A DNA stretch of 64,000 nucleotides from Synechocystis sp. PCC 7509 (GTDB lineage: Bacteria > Cyanobacteriota > Cyanobacteriia > Cyanobacteriales > Chroococcidiopsidaceae). The position numbers were made by a program, and so were the translations under genes. The stretch lies in NCBI RefSeq assembly GCF_000332075.2, contig NZ_ALVU02000001.1, forward strand, positions 1,755,193 to 1,819,192, in the 5' to 3' direction. Shown here one piece after another: positions 8,308-16,265 of the stretch. The notes beneath the pieces are model-generated. The model was not told where the DNA came from. It ran no database searches and worked only from the letters and a program-made list of their open reading frames with translations. Every line of letters starts with the position of its first letter. The first letter of the stretch is position 1.

Positions 8308-11300
8308 CTAATTTTCTACCGCGCCTAATGCTTTTAAAGTTGATTTTTGGGCTTGAGTCAAGCCTTTGACATTGGTAATTTGCATTCCTTCGTAGGGACG
8401 AGGCGATCGCATTGACAAAAAACAATTATTCGTTTCCAAATTCCAAACTTTAATAGTTTCGTCAAAGCTGCTACTAAAAACAACTTCTTTGGGTATCGAC
8501 GCAGACATGGCTAGAGAATAAACAATTCCTGTATGTCCGCTCAACGTCTGGGTGCATTCTCCATTAAATAAATTCCACTGACGAATAGTTTGATCAAAGC
8601 TACCGCTTACTAATCGCCAATTATCGGCGGTAGGGAAAGCCATTTCTATTGGTTGATAAGAAATTGAAGTCACAGGGGCGGTATGTCCTGTTAATATATG
8701 CGTACATACTCCAGTAGCGATATTCCAGACACGGATACTACAATCAAAACTGCCACTAGCTAATTGCTGACCATCGGGACTAAAAGAAACTGCCCAAACG
8801 CTGTTAGTATGTCCTTGGAAGGTAAAAATACATTTTCCTGTGCAGACTTCCCACACTTTAACCGTTTGGTCGAAACTACTACTAGCCAAGTATTTACCAT
8901 CAGGACTAAAAGCCACCGCCGTTACTGAAGCTTTATGATCTGCCAAAGTTTGCAAGCATTTTCCGGTTTTTACTTCCCAAAGCTTGATCGTTTGATCGTA
9001 ACTAGCACTGGCTAAGTAGTTGCCATCAGGACTAAAAACCACCGACCAAACCCAACTAGAATGACCCAATATAGTCCGCAGACATTCCCCAGATTTATAA
9101 TTCCATAATTTAATCGTGCGATCGGCGCTACCTGTAGCTAAAAGCTCCTCCGTAGGCGCAAAAGCCACACTCCAAACTCGGTTAGTATGTCCGGGAATGG
9201 TTTGGTAGCATTGATTAAGGGCTAAATTCCATAACCGAATATTTTGGTCTTCGTGTCCGCTTGCTAAGAAATTACCGTCATTACTTAAAGCGATCGCCAA
9301 TACTGAATTAGTATGTCCGATAATTGTGCGATCGCATTCCCCAGTTTTAATATTCCACAACGCCGTTGCATGGTCATCGGCGCCACTAACTAACGTCCGA
9401 CTATCGGGACTAAAGGCCACACTCCAAACGCGGTTAGTATGTCCGATAAAAGTCTTGTAGCAATTCCCCGTTTGGACATCCCAAAGTTTAAGAGTTTGGT
9501 CGTAACTGCTACTAGCTAACCATCGCCCATTATTACTAAAAGTCACCGCCGTTATTACACTTGTGTGAGCGGGAATAATGTTTAAGCATTGCCTAGATTT
9601 AACATCCCACAACCTCAAAGTTTGGTCGTAGCTACCACTAGCAATCGTTTGACTATCGGGACTAAAAGCCACACTTCTCACCCAGTTTGTATGTCCTTGG
9701 AGATATTGACAATTACCCGTTGCTAAATCCCATAGTGCGATCGCCTTATCTTCCGACGCACTAGCTAGAAGTCGCCCATCGGGACTAAAAGCCACCGACC
9801 ACACGCGCTCAGAATGTCCTTGTAAGATGCGGGGAGGATTTTTAATATTTGTTAAATCCCAAAGCCTAATCTCTCGATCTTGACCGCTAGTTGCCAAAAT
9901 TCGCCCATCAGGACTAAAAGCCACCGTATTTACTGAATAAGTATGTCCTTTTAAAGTCGTTAAACATTTGCCCGTTTTTACATCCCAAAGCTTGACTAAA
10001 TAATCATCCGCCACACTTGCCAAAAATTGACCATTAGGACTAAAACAAACCGCCCAAGCCCAGTGTCCATGACCTTTACAAATATTTAACTGTCTGCCAT
10101 CACAAGCAAGCCGAATATGAATATTACCACCAGTATCGCTAGTGGCGACTAATTGACCATCAGGACTAAAAGCAACACAAGTAATTCCCCCAAAGGTTTC
10201 TGCAAATACACAGCGATCCATTTCGGTTTGGGTAAAGTTAAATTGATGCAGAGTTACGTTAGGTAAATAAGCTTGACGGACAGCTAAATGCGAATAATCT
10301 GTAACATTGCCTAAATCGATTTGCAGATGCCAATACAAGTTAAGCAGATTTCCGGCAACATAACCATTTTGGTAGAAAGAGTTAGCCCGTAAAGTTGGCA
10401 AAAGTTGGTCGAGATGGGCTTTCAGTAGCTGCTTATTTTCAAAAGCATTTTTCAGCGCTTCGGTTACAGGTTGCAGAATCAATCTAATTTGCGCTTCGCG
10501 GATATAGTCTTTAGCGGAAGCTTTAATTAAGGCGTAGCTATTAAGTAGTGATAATTGGTGGTGATAAATTTCGCTATAAAACTGTTTGACCAAGCATTCT
10601 GTTATGTATTCCATAACTACTGGTTGTTGGGTGCAGCCAAGAGTATTAATTTCAATTAGCGATCGCTTTTGCAGAGATTCCAGCACCTCCATTAGTTCGC
10701 GCTGGGGGATTTTGGGAAGGATGTCTGCGTGTAATTCTTGTAAAGTTACTCGTTCGCGCGCAATTGCCAACCAGCGCATTATTTGCTGTTCTAAGTCTGA
10801 CAAGCGATCGCATTGTTGTGCAAGTAAATCCCAAATATCGCCAAAAATAATCGTACCTTGGCTAATAAAGGCGCTAATACTTCCCCCAAACAAAGATTTA
10901 ATAGTAGCGGCGGCAATTTTGAGGGCTAAAGGATTACCAGCATAGCGATCGCTTAGTTCTTTTGCATCCTCTGCAAACTGCGTTAAACCAACAGAAGTAA
11001 GGATTATTTGCCCAGTTTCTTGAGCAACTCCAGCAAGAGACAGCGACTTTACCGGGAGAATATCACCTTCTCTAGCCGATAATCCGGTAGGTTTTTCTCT
11101 ACTTGTTAAGACTAAACAACTTTGATGGCGCTCGTCAGCAATGCGTCTAATTAGTTGTCCGTAACCTTCGTAGCCAGGGCGATAGTTTCCTCCTTGTTCG
11201 CAACTAGCCAAGATTGTTTCGGTATTGTCAAAGACTAACAGACAGCGTGAGGAATTGAGATATTTAATTAATAGAGAAATTTGCTCGTCAATAGTGCCAA

Positions 11301-11862
11301 GTTTTTCCCCTGCTTGCTGGTGAGAAACAAATAAAATCAAGTCAGATAGCAGCTTTTCAATAGCTGGTGCATTACGCAGACTTCGCCAAATCACAAATTC
11401 AAAATCTGTTTTTACTTGTTCGGCAATCTTCACCGCTAGAGCAGTTTTACCAATTCCGCCCATACCCAAAATTGTAACTAATCGACAGCGATCGCCTACT
11501 ATCCATTTTTGCAGAGTAGTTAATTCTTGCGATCGCCCATAAAACACTGAAACATCTATTGCTTCTCCCCAATCTTGAATCCCCGAAACTACGGGAGCAG
11601 GATTTATATTTTTTTGAGCAAAACGTTTAATAACTACCTGACAATTTTGCTTATTTACTTTTTCTCCCAAAGTCTCCGAAAGCAAAACCCACAACTTATA
11701 ACCAGTGTCTTTAATATAGCCGCAGTCGTAGCCAGAGCTTTTCGACATCTCTTGATAGGAATGACCTTGAATTGAGGAAGCCAGGACAAGGAGTTGCAGC
11801 TTATTCAATTGCTTTGGTTCTACAACTTGCTCAATAAATGCGATCGCTTCTTCAATAGTCAT
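8308..11862 (-). CDS. NB-ARC STAND ATPase with 14 WD40 repeats
   Basis: Protein of 1184 aa with three parts. Residues 1-100 form a helical region resembling the N-terminal helix-turn-helix-like domains of cyanobacterial STAND proteins. An NB-ARC ATPase follows, with Walker A GMGGIGKT at 133-140, a Walker B-like CLLVFDNTE and a later LTSREKP. The C-terminal half (~550-1160) holds 14 WD40 repeats (GH ... W/V-x-SVAFSPDG ... D-x-T-I-K-L-W-D), enough for two seven-bladed propellers. STAND proteins are ATP-driven switches in which the repeats sense a ligand and release an N-terminal effector or adaptor. The ligand cannot be inferred, and there is no caspase, TIR or nuclease domain here, so the effector would have to be a partner protein. 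Monocistronic. Confidence 0.9.
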   Translation of the reverse strand: MTIEEAIAFIEQVVEPKQLNKLQLLVLASSIQGHSYQEMSKSSGYDCGYIKDTGYKLWVLLSETLGEKVNKQNCQVVIKRFAQKNINPAPVVSGIQDWGEAIDVSVFYGRSQELTTLQKWIVGDRCRLVTILGMGGIGKTALAVKIAEQVKTDFEFVIWRSLRNAPAIEKLLSDLILFVSHQQAGEKLGTIDEQISLLIKYLNSSRCLLVFDNTETILASCEQGGNYRPGYEGYGQLIRRIADERHQSCLVLTSREKPTGLSAREGDILPVKSLSLAGVAQETGQIILTSVGLTQFAEDAKELSDRYAGNPLALKIAAATIKSLFGGSISAFISQGTIIFGDIWDLLAQQCDRLSDLEQQIMRWLAIARERVTLQELHADILPKIPQRELMEVLESLQKRSLIEINTLGCTQQPVVMEYITECLVKQFYSEIYHHQLSLLNSYALIKASAKDYIREAQIRLILQPVTEALKNAFENKQLLKAHLDQLLPTLRANSFYQNGYVAGNLLNLYWHLQIDLGNVTDYSHLAVRQAYLPNVTLHQFNFTQTEMDRCVFAETFGGITCVAFSPDGQLVATSDTGGNIHIRLACDGRQLNICKGHGHWAWAVCFSPNGQFLASVADDYLVKLWDVKTGKCLTTLKGHTYSVNTVAFSPDGRILATSGQDREIRLWDLTNIKNPPRILQGHSERVWSVAFSPDGRLLASASEDKAIALWDLATGNCQYLQGHTNWVRSVAFSPDSQTIASGSYDQTLRLWDVKSRQCLNIIPAHTSVITAVTFSNNGRWLASSSYDQTLKLWDVQTGNCYKTFIGHTNRVWSVAFSPDSRTLVSGADDHATALWNIKTGECDRTIIGHTNSVLAIALSNDGNFLASGHEDQNIRLWNLALNQCYQTIPGHTNRVWSVAFAPTEELLATGSADRTIKLWNYKSGECLRTILGHSSWVWSVVFSPDGNYLASASYDQTIKLWEVKTGKCLQTLADHKASVTAVAFSPDGKYLASSSFDQTVKVWEVCTGKCIFTFQGHTNSVWAVSFSPDGQQLASGSFDCSIRVWNIATGVCTHILTGHTAPVTSISYQPIEMAFPTADNWRLVSGSFDQTIRQWNLFNGECTQTLSGHTGIVYSLAMSASIPKEVVFSSSFDETIKVWNLETNNCFLSMRSPRPYEGMQITNVKGLTQAQKSTLKALGAVEN

Positions 11863-12042
11863 TGTCAGAAGGGGGGTAGATTATTTGTTTACTACAAAGA
11901 ATATTGTCTTGATTTCGGAAGACTTCGCCCTAAATCTAGGTTGTTTTAACCTTTTGCCCTCAAATCTCAACAATTACTGACAAAAAGCATTAAATACTGA
12001 ATTTTTCAACTTAAAATGTATATAGGTTTCTAAGATTGGCTA

Positions 12043-12258
12043 ATGGACGCTTTAACCACGAATCGAGAGCAAATTATTGAGTCAATTAAGACATTGCCAG
12101 AAGAATCTCTCGCGGAACTCATCAATTTTGTTGATTACCTTCGCTACAAATCAACCGAAAAACAGCCTCCAAAACCTAGCAGCAACTTTTTACTTTCCAT
12201 TGCAGGCTTAGGAACTTCAGTAGAGAAGGACGTTTCAGGGCGAGATGACTATAGTTGA
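12043..12258 (+). CDS. DUF2281-type antitoxin
   Basis: A 71-residue protein starting with a helical IIESIKTLPEESLAELINFV segment typical of DUF2281/VapB-like antitoxins paired with PIN toxins in cyanobacteria; the C-terminal part is the toxin-binding tail. Its last codons overlap by 14 bases the start of a VapC-type reading frame that has lost its middle. It is therefore an antitoxin whose partner is no longer functional. A possible promoter (TATATA near 12020) lies just upstream, but this is weak. Confidence 0.75.
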   Translation: MDALTTNREQIIESIKTLPEESLAELINFVDYLRYKSTEKQPPKPSSNFLLSIAGLGTSVEKDVSGRDDYS

Positions 12259-12352
12259 TACTAGCTTTCTGTTTGCACTGACCAACCTAGGCGATCGCAA
12301 TCTGTGCTTTGTGCATCCAAGACATTGTGATTACTTTGAGTTGCTGCCTTAA
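12245..12352 (+). pseudogene. VapC-like PIN toxin remnant, internally deleted
   Basis: An ATG overlapping the end of the antitoxin opens a 35-codon frame that I translated myself. Its first ~19 residues, MTIVDTSFLFALTNLGDRN, match a PIN-domain N-terminus, with the first catalytic Asp in VDTSF. Its last ~15 residues, HPRHCDYFELLP, match the C-terminal end of VapC toxins of this type. The ~90-100 residues that should lie between them, including the other acidic metal ligands, are missing without loss of frame. It cannot be an active ribonuclease. Confidence 0.72.
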
Positions 12353-12419
12353 TGGATGCGATCGCGCTTAATCTGAGCAATTACGGAGAAAGTGCGATCG
12401 TTTTAGTTTAACTACTGAC

Positions 12420-12452
12420 TTTTATCTGACTTTTTACCGACCTTTTACCGAC
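12420..12452 (+). repeat. Three tandem 11-bp repeats upstream of the hydrolase cluster
   Basis: TTTTATCTGAC, TTTTTACCGAC and CTTTTACCGAC follow one another without gaps, about 130 bases before the first amidase. An 11-bp period is one helical turn and is the arrangement bound by OmpR/PhoB-type response regulators. This could be the control site of the cluster, but no regulator gene is adjacent. Confidence 0.55.
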
Positions 12453-12584
12453 TGACAAAGCTTATATTTAACGGTTAACTTGGATTTATTCGCACTACAG
12501 CAGTCCAACTTTTTTTTGAATAGTGCGATCGTATTTACTTGTATACCGCTTGAGTAAAAAACATTTCTAATCAAAAGGATATTT

Positions 12585-13619
12585 ATGGCTAATTGGATCT
12601 TATTTGCCCGCGATTCGAGCGGTATGCCCCTGGTATCTGCCATGAATGGCGGATCTCCAGAAAACAGCCTTAGCACCAATCTCAAAGCTAATCTGATTGG
12701 ATTTCTACAACTTTTTTCGGGGGTAGGTACATTTTTAGTAGCAAAACCTAGTGGTACTGACAATGAAGTAGAATCTGTCGATCTTCTTCCGCGTACTGAT
12801 TTAGATACACCCACTAATTCTAGTGCGCTATCTAGTGCTACGTGGTTTCAATTTTTTTGTGATGATGATGGTCAACCTGTTGTAGTGGCTATGGATGGTA
12901 CTAACCCTGCTGAGTTCTACAAAGGGAATCTTAAGTTAGCCTTAATTGATTTCTTGAGCAGATACTCTAACGCTAATACTTTTCAAATTGCTCCGGCGGG
13001 TACATCAATTTCTGGGAGTGTTGCTGAATGGAAACCCTCACCACCATTGCCACCAAGTAAACATCGAGTAATGCTAGAAATTGGACATGGGCCTGGAGTT
13101 CCCTTCGATCCAGGTGCGATCGCTCATGACAGTGTAACTACAGAACATTCTCTCAATATTATTGCTGCTAATTCTGCCCGAAATGTAATTGCTAAAGCGG
13201 GTATCAACTGTACTGTTATCGATACTGTAGGAAGCTTACACGGTATTGGTTTGCAGTCATCTGGTTTTGACGTTTTTTGCAGCGTTCACCACAACTCATT
13301 TAATGGAACAGTTCAGAGAGCAGAAGCGTTTTCCCATGCGACTAAAGGTGATGGATTAGATAGCGACCTTGCTGGAATGATAGCCACAGAGCTTTCTAAG
13401 ACTCTCAGTATTCCCAATGCAGGCGCAAAGAAAGCCAAGCTAGGGGTTTTGTCGGGTGCAGAAGATACTAATGTTCGAGTTGCTGTTCTAGCGGAAGTTT
13501 ATTTTATTGACTTCAAAGGTAATGGAACATTGCCAAAACCTCACCTCAAAGATTTTTCAACTCGTGGAGGTGAAGCAATTGGTCGAGGAATTGTTGAGTG
13601 GTTAAAAAAGCACCCCTAA
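12585..13619 (+). CDS. N-acetylmuramoyl-L-alanine amidase with duplicated N-terminal module
   Basis: Protein of 344 aa. Two 50-residue modules (residues 4-53 and 87-136) share the pattern W-x2-F-x2-D-x2-G-x-P-x-V-x-AM-x-G ... NLK-x2-LI-x-FL ... TF-x2-A. I do not recognise this module; it may bind the wall or a partner. Residues 158-344 form an Amidase_3 domain with likely zinc and catalytic residues H168 (IGHGPG), E187 (TTEHS), H235 or H236 (SVHHNSFN) and E304 (LAEVYF). The enzyme would cut the MurNAc-L-Ala bond. There is no signal peptide or membrane segment. AAAGGAT at 12575-12581 supports the ATG. First of three consecutive peptidoglycan hydrolase genes on the same strand, probably one transcript. 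Confidence 0.85.
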   Translation: MANWILFARDSSGMPLVSAMNGGSPENSLSTNLKANLIGFLQLFSGVGTFLVAKPSGTDNEVESVDLLPRTDLDTPTNSSALSSATWFQFFCDDDGQPVVVAMDGTNPAEFYKGNLKLALIDFLSRYSNANTFQIAPAGTSISGSVAEWKPSPPLPPSKHRVMLEIGHGPGVPFDPGAIAHDSVTTEHSLNIIAANSARNVIAKAGINCTVIDTVGSLHGIGLQSSGFDVFCSVHHNSFNGTVQRAEAFSHATKGDGLDSDLAGMIATELSKTLSIPNAGAKKAKLGVLSGAEDTNVRVAVLAEVYFIDFKGNGTLPKPHLKDFSTRGGEAIGRGIVEWLKKHP

Positions 13620-13680
13620 TTAAAACATAGTTCAACTAGATAATTTTTGACTATTTCAACAAACAAAAGGAGATTAAAAT

Positions 13681-14430
13681 ATGAAATTTGGAATTGATAT
13701 CGGACACAATTGTCCTCCAGACACAGGCGCGAAAGGAATAGCAAAAACAGAAGATGTATTAACCAAAGATGTAGGTACTAGGCTGATGAAAAAGTTATCA
13801 GCCGCAGGTCACAGTGTAATTAATTGTACTCCTAACACTGCTGCAACAGTAGGGGAATCTCTAAGAAAAAGAGTTGATAAAGCGAATGCTAATTTGGTTG
13901 ATCTTTTTGTTTCAATTCATTTTAATGCTTTTAATGGAACAGCCAATGGATCGGAAATATTTGCCATTAGTAATACATCTAAAGCGATCGCACAATCGGT
14001 TTTGAAGGAGATTGTCAAGTTAGGATTTAAAACTAGAGGTGTAAAAAATACCGCATTTTTTGTTATTAAAAACACCTCAATGCCAGCGATTTTAGTTGAG
14101 TGTTGTTTCTGTGATTCAAAAGCAGACATGAACCTTTTTGATGCTGAAAAAATGGCAGAAGCAATTAAAGTAGGCTTAATTGGCGATTCCGTTGATACTT
14201 CCACACCTCAACCAGGCACTTTAAAAATTACTACAAAAACTGTTCTTAAACCCTCTACTGAGCAATCGTCAGAGTTGTCTCCAGAAACTTTATTTGAGAT
14301 TCATCCTGGCGATTATCCAGTGATGGATTTTCGCTATGAAGAAAGACACTACTGGATTAAATTTCCTAATAAAGACATAGGCGATCGAGATGAGCATTTT
14401 GTCTTTGATGAACACGCAAAAGTTATCTAA
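13681..14430 (+). CDS. N-acetylmuramoyl-L-alanine amidase (Amidase_3) with C-terminal extension
   Basis: Protein of 249 aa. Residues 1-170 are a compact Amidase_3 domain starting at the very N-terminus: H9 (DIGHNCPPD), E24 (KTEDVL), H80 (VSIHFNAFNG) and E140 (ILVECCFCD) occupy the zinc and catalytic positions. Residues ~178-249 are an accessory domain I do not recognise, containing PGDYPVMDFRYEERHYWIKF. No signal peptide. AAAGGAG just before the ATG is a good ribosome site. It is a different lineage from the preceding amidase (no N-terminal repeats, distinct loops) rather than a tandem duplicate. Confidence 0.85.
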   Translation: MKFGIDIGHNCPPDTGAKGIAKTEDVLTKDVGTRLMKKLSAAGHSVINCTPNTAATVGESLRKRVDKANANLVDLFVSIHFNAFNGTANGSEIFAISNTSKAIAQSVLKEIVKLGFKTRGVKNTAFFVIKNTSMPAILVECCFCDSKADMNLFDAEKMAEAIKVGLIGDSVDTSTPQPGTLKITTKTVLKPSTEQSSELSPETLFEIHPGDYPVMDFRYEERHYWIKFPNKDIGDRDEHFVFDEHAKVI

Positions 14431-14508
14431 ATATAGCTTTTTTAGAGCAAATACAAGCAAATAATCAGTATTCATACCACAGTTATTCAAGTCAAAGAGG
14501 ACAAACCT

Positions 14509-16098
14509 ATGACATTACTAGATGAATTAGTGAAGAAGTATGCTACGACAGATTTAAACACAGTTTTTAGCAAGGTTAGTACTGATGGTATCGAAATCGA
14601 TTCTACCAAAATTAATGAAATTAATTACCAACATTTGCAAGAAGTTACTCTAGCTCAATGGCTATTAGAATCAGGTAGAGCAAGTAGTAAGCTCTCTATT
14701 GAAGCTAACAACTTTGCAGGTTTAAAATGGCGACCTGAGATGAACGGCTTCGCTACTAAAATTAACATTTTAGTTCCTTCTGAACCTACATCAGTTGATT
14801 TTTGTAAGTTTGATAGTGTTGATGCTTTTATTATTGGTTACTGGAGGTTTTTGGCTCGTTCTACCTATGATGGTTTAGAAGCACATACTAATTCCCCAGA
14901 TACTTTCATTGGGTTTTTACAACGTAAGGGATATGCCGCCGATCTTGACTATGTTAACAAAGTAATTCGCCTGCTTCCAGAAGCCCACGCGCTATTCGTC
15001 AAAGCAAACGGTATTGTTATTCCTGCTGTACCAGCAAGACTCCAAGTTACCCACTTTCCTCAAGAAGTTGAACTAAGACAAAGTTTCAGAGTTAAAGGAG
15101 TAGCATCAACCACCGATAAAGGTAAAGTTGTCTTGATTAAAATAGATGACCGCTTCGATGCTCAAGGAACTCTTATTAATGAGGATGGCAAATGGCAAGC
15201 TGATTTAGTATTTACTTCTTTGTTTACTCCTAATGGTGTACGCAGAGTCACGTTTTCTATAGGTAGTGAAAGCGTAAATATTCAAATTAAAGCAACTACT
15301 CCTATCGATGCTGATGACGAGCCAGACACAGCACAACCTTCAGGCTCAATTAAAATTGATCTAAGTGGAAGTGTAGGCTCTGGTGGAGTCAACAAAGAAA
15401 AAGATGTTATAGCTGTTAAAAAACGTCTACACGATCTTGGTTACACTTGGGTGGGCGATCCTAATAATAAAACCATAACAACTGGCACAGTTCAAGCAAT
15501 TAAATTATTTCAATCTATTGTTGCTGGTCGTAGCACCCTTGCAGGTGATGGGCGAATTGATATTGGCGGCCCTACACATCGGTGGTTGCAAGCAGCTAAT
15601 GCTCCAGTTTGGCAAACAATGCCAGCAAGCGATTCATCAGTTGGTTTTGTCAACCATGAAAAAGATCAAACTGGTGACGATCATGACTTTGGCACAAATT
15701 GGTTAGCTGATACCATCAAAGCTATTGCTAAGGATTTTCAAACTAGCCATCGAACTTCTAATCCCGGTGCTGCGCCTTTTGCCCTCAATGATATCAGTCG
15801 CCCACATGGAGGTGATACGCCCGATCATGCTGGACACGAAACTGGTTTAATGTGTGATGTCTTTTTACCAAGAAAAGATGGAAAATTCGGCGGTATTGAT
15901 TTTACGAGTCGAGATTACGATCAAAATGCTACGCGCGCTTTGATTAAATCTATACGTAAGCAAAAACTAGTAAGGGCTGTTTTCTTCAACGATCCAACGC
16001 TAAGAGGTGAGACGTTCATGGGTATTAAACTATGTACTTTTTCGCCTGGTCATCATCACCACATTCACTTTGAAATTAACCCACCAGTAAGAACTTAA
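14509..16098 (+). CDS. Multidomain peptidoglycan hydrolase: glucosaminidase plus LAS-type peptidase
   Basis: Protein of 529 aa. Residues ~1-170 are a glucosaminidase (GH73-like) domain with QWLLESGRASS; E54 is the likely catalytic acid, followed by NNFAGLKW. Residues ~175-265 are beta-rich and Ig-like. Residues ~285-370 resemble a peptidoglycan-binding repeat (VKKRLHDLGY ... GTVQAIKLFQ ... GRIDIGGPTHRWL). Residues ~385-529 contain H443-x6-D450 (HETGLMCD) and H518-x-H520 (HHIHFEI), the zinc-ligand pattern of LAS metallopeptidases (M15/M74-like). One chain would thus cut both glycan and peptide bonds. No signal peptide. It follows the two amidases with a 78-base gap and an AGAGGA-type ribosome site. 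Confidence 0.8.
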   Translation: MTLLDELVKKYATTDLNTVFSKVSTDGIEIDSTKINEINYQHLQEVTLAQWLLESGRASSKLSIEANNFAGLKWRPEMNGFATKINILVPSEPTSVDFCKFDSVDAFIIGYWRFLARSTYDGLEAHTNSPDTFIGFLQRKGYAADLDYVNKVIRLLPEAHALFVKANGIVIPAVPARLQVTHFPQEVELRQSFRVKGVASTTDKGKVVLIKIDDRFDAQGTLINEDGKWQADLVFTSLFTPNGVRRVTFSIGSESVNIQIKATTPIDADDEPDTAQPSGSIKIDLSGSVGSGGVNKEKDVIAVKKRLHDLGYTWVGDPNNKTITTGTVQAIKLFQSIVAGRSTLAGDGRIDIGGPTHRWLQAANAPVWQTMPASDSSVGFVNHEKDQTGDDHDFGTNWLADTIKAIAKDFQTSHRTSNPGAAPFALNDISRPHGGDTPDHAGHETGLMCDVFLPRKDGKFGGIDFTSRDYDQNATRALIKSIRKQKLVRAVFFNDPTLRGETFMGIKLCTFSPGHHHHIHFEINPPVRT

Positions 16099-16114
16099 GT
16101 ATACAAGATTTAGA

Positions 16115-16165
16115 AAAGGGCGATCGCATCACATTTCCTAATAATAAATCAAAGCGATCGCCTTT
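16115..16165. terminator. Long-stem hairpin built from two HIP1 sites
   Basis: AAAGG-GCGATCGC (16115-16127) and GCGATCGC-CTTT (16154-16165) can pair over 12 bp with one bulged G across a 26-base loop, between the last hydrolase and the membrane-protein gene. It could be a transcription terminator or simply two facing HIP1 octamers. Confidence 0.4.
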
Positions 16166-16265
16166 ATATCCAATAATACTTGCACTGTATTAGGGCATAG
16201 CTGGGGAGATACAGTTTAACCAACCTATAACCTTTTATACATTATGATTTTGAGGAGATTTTATT

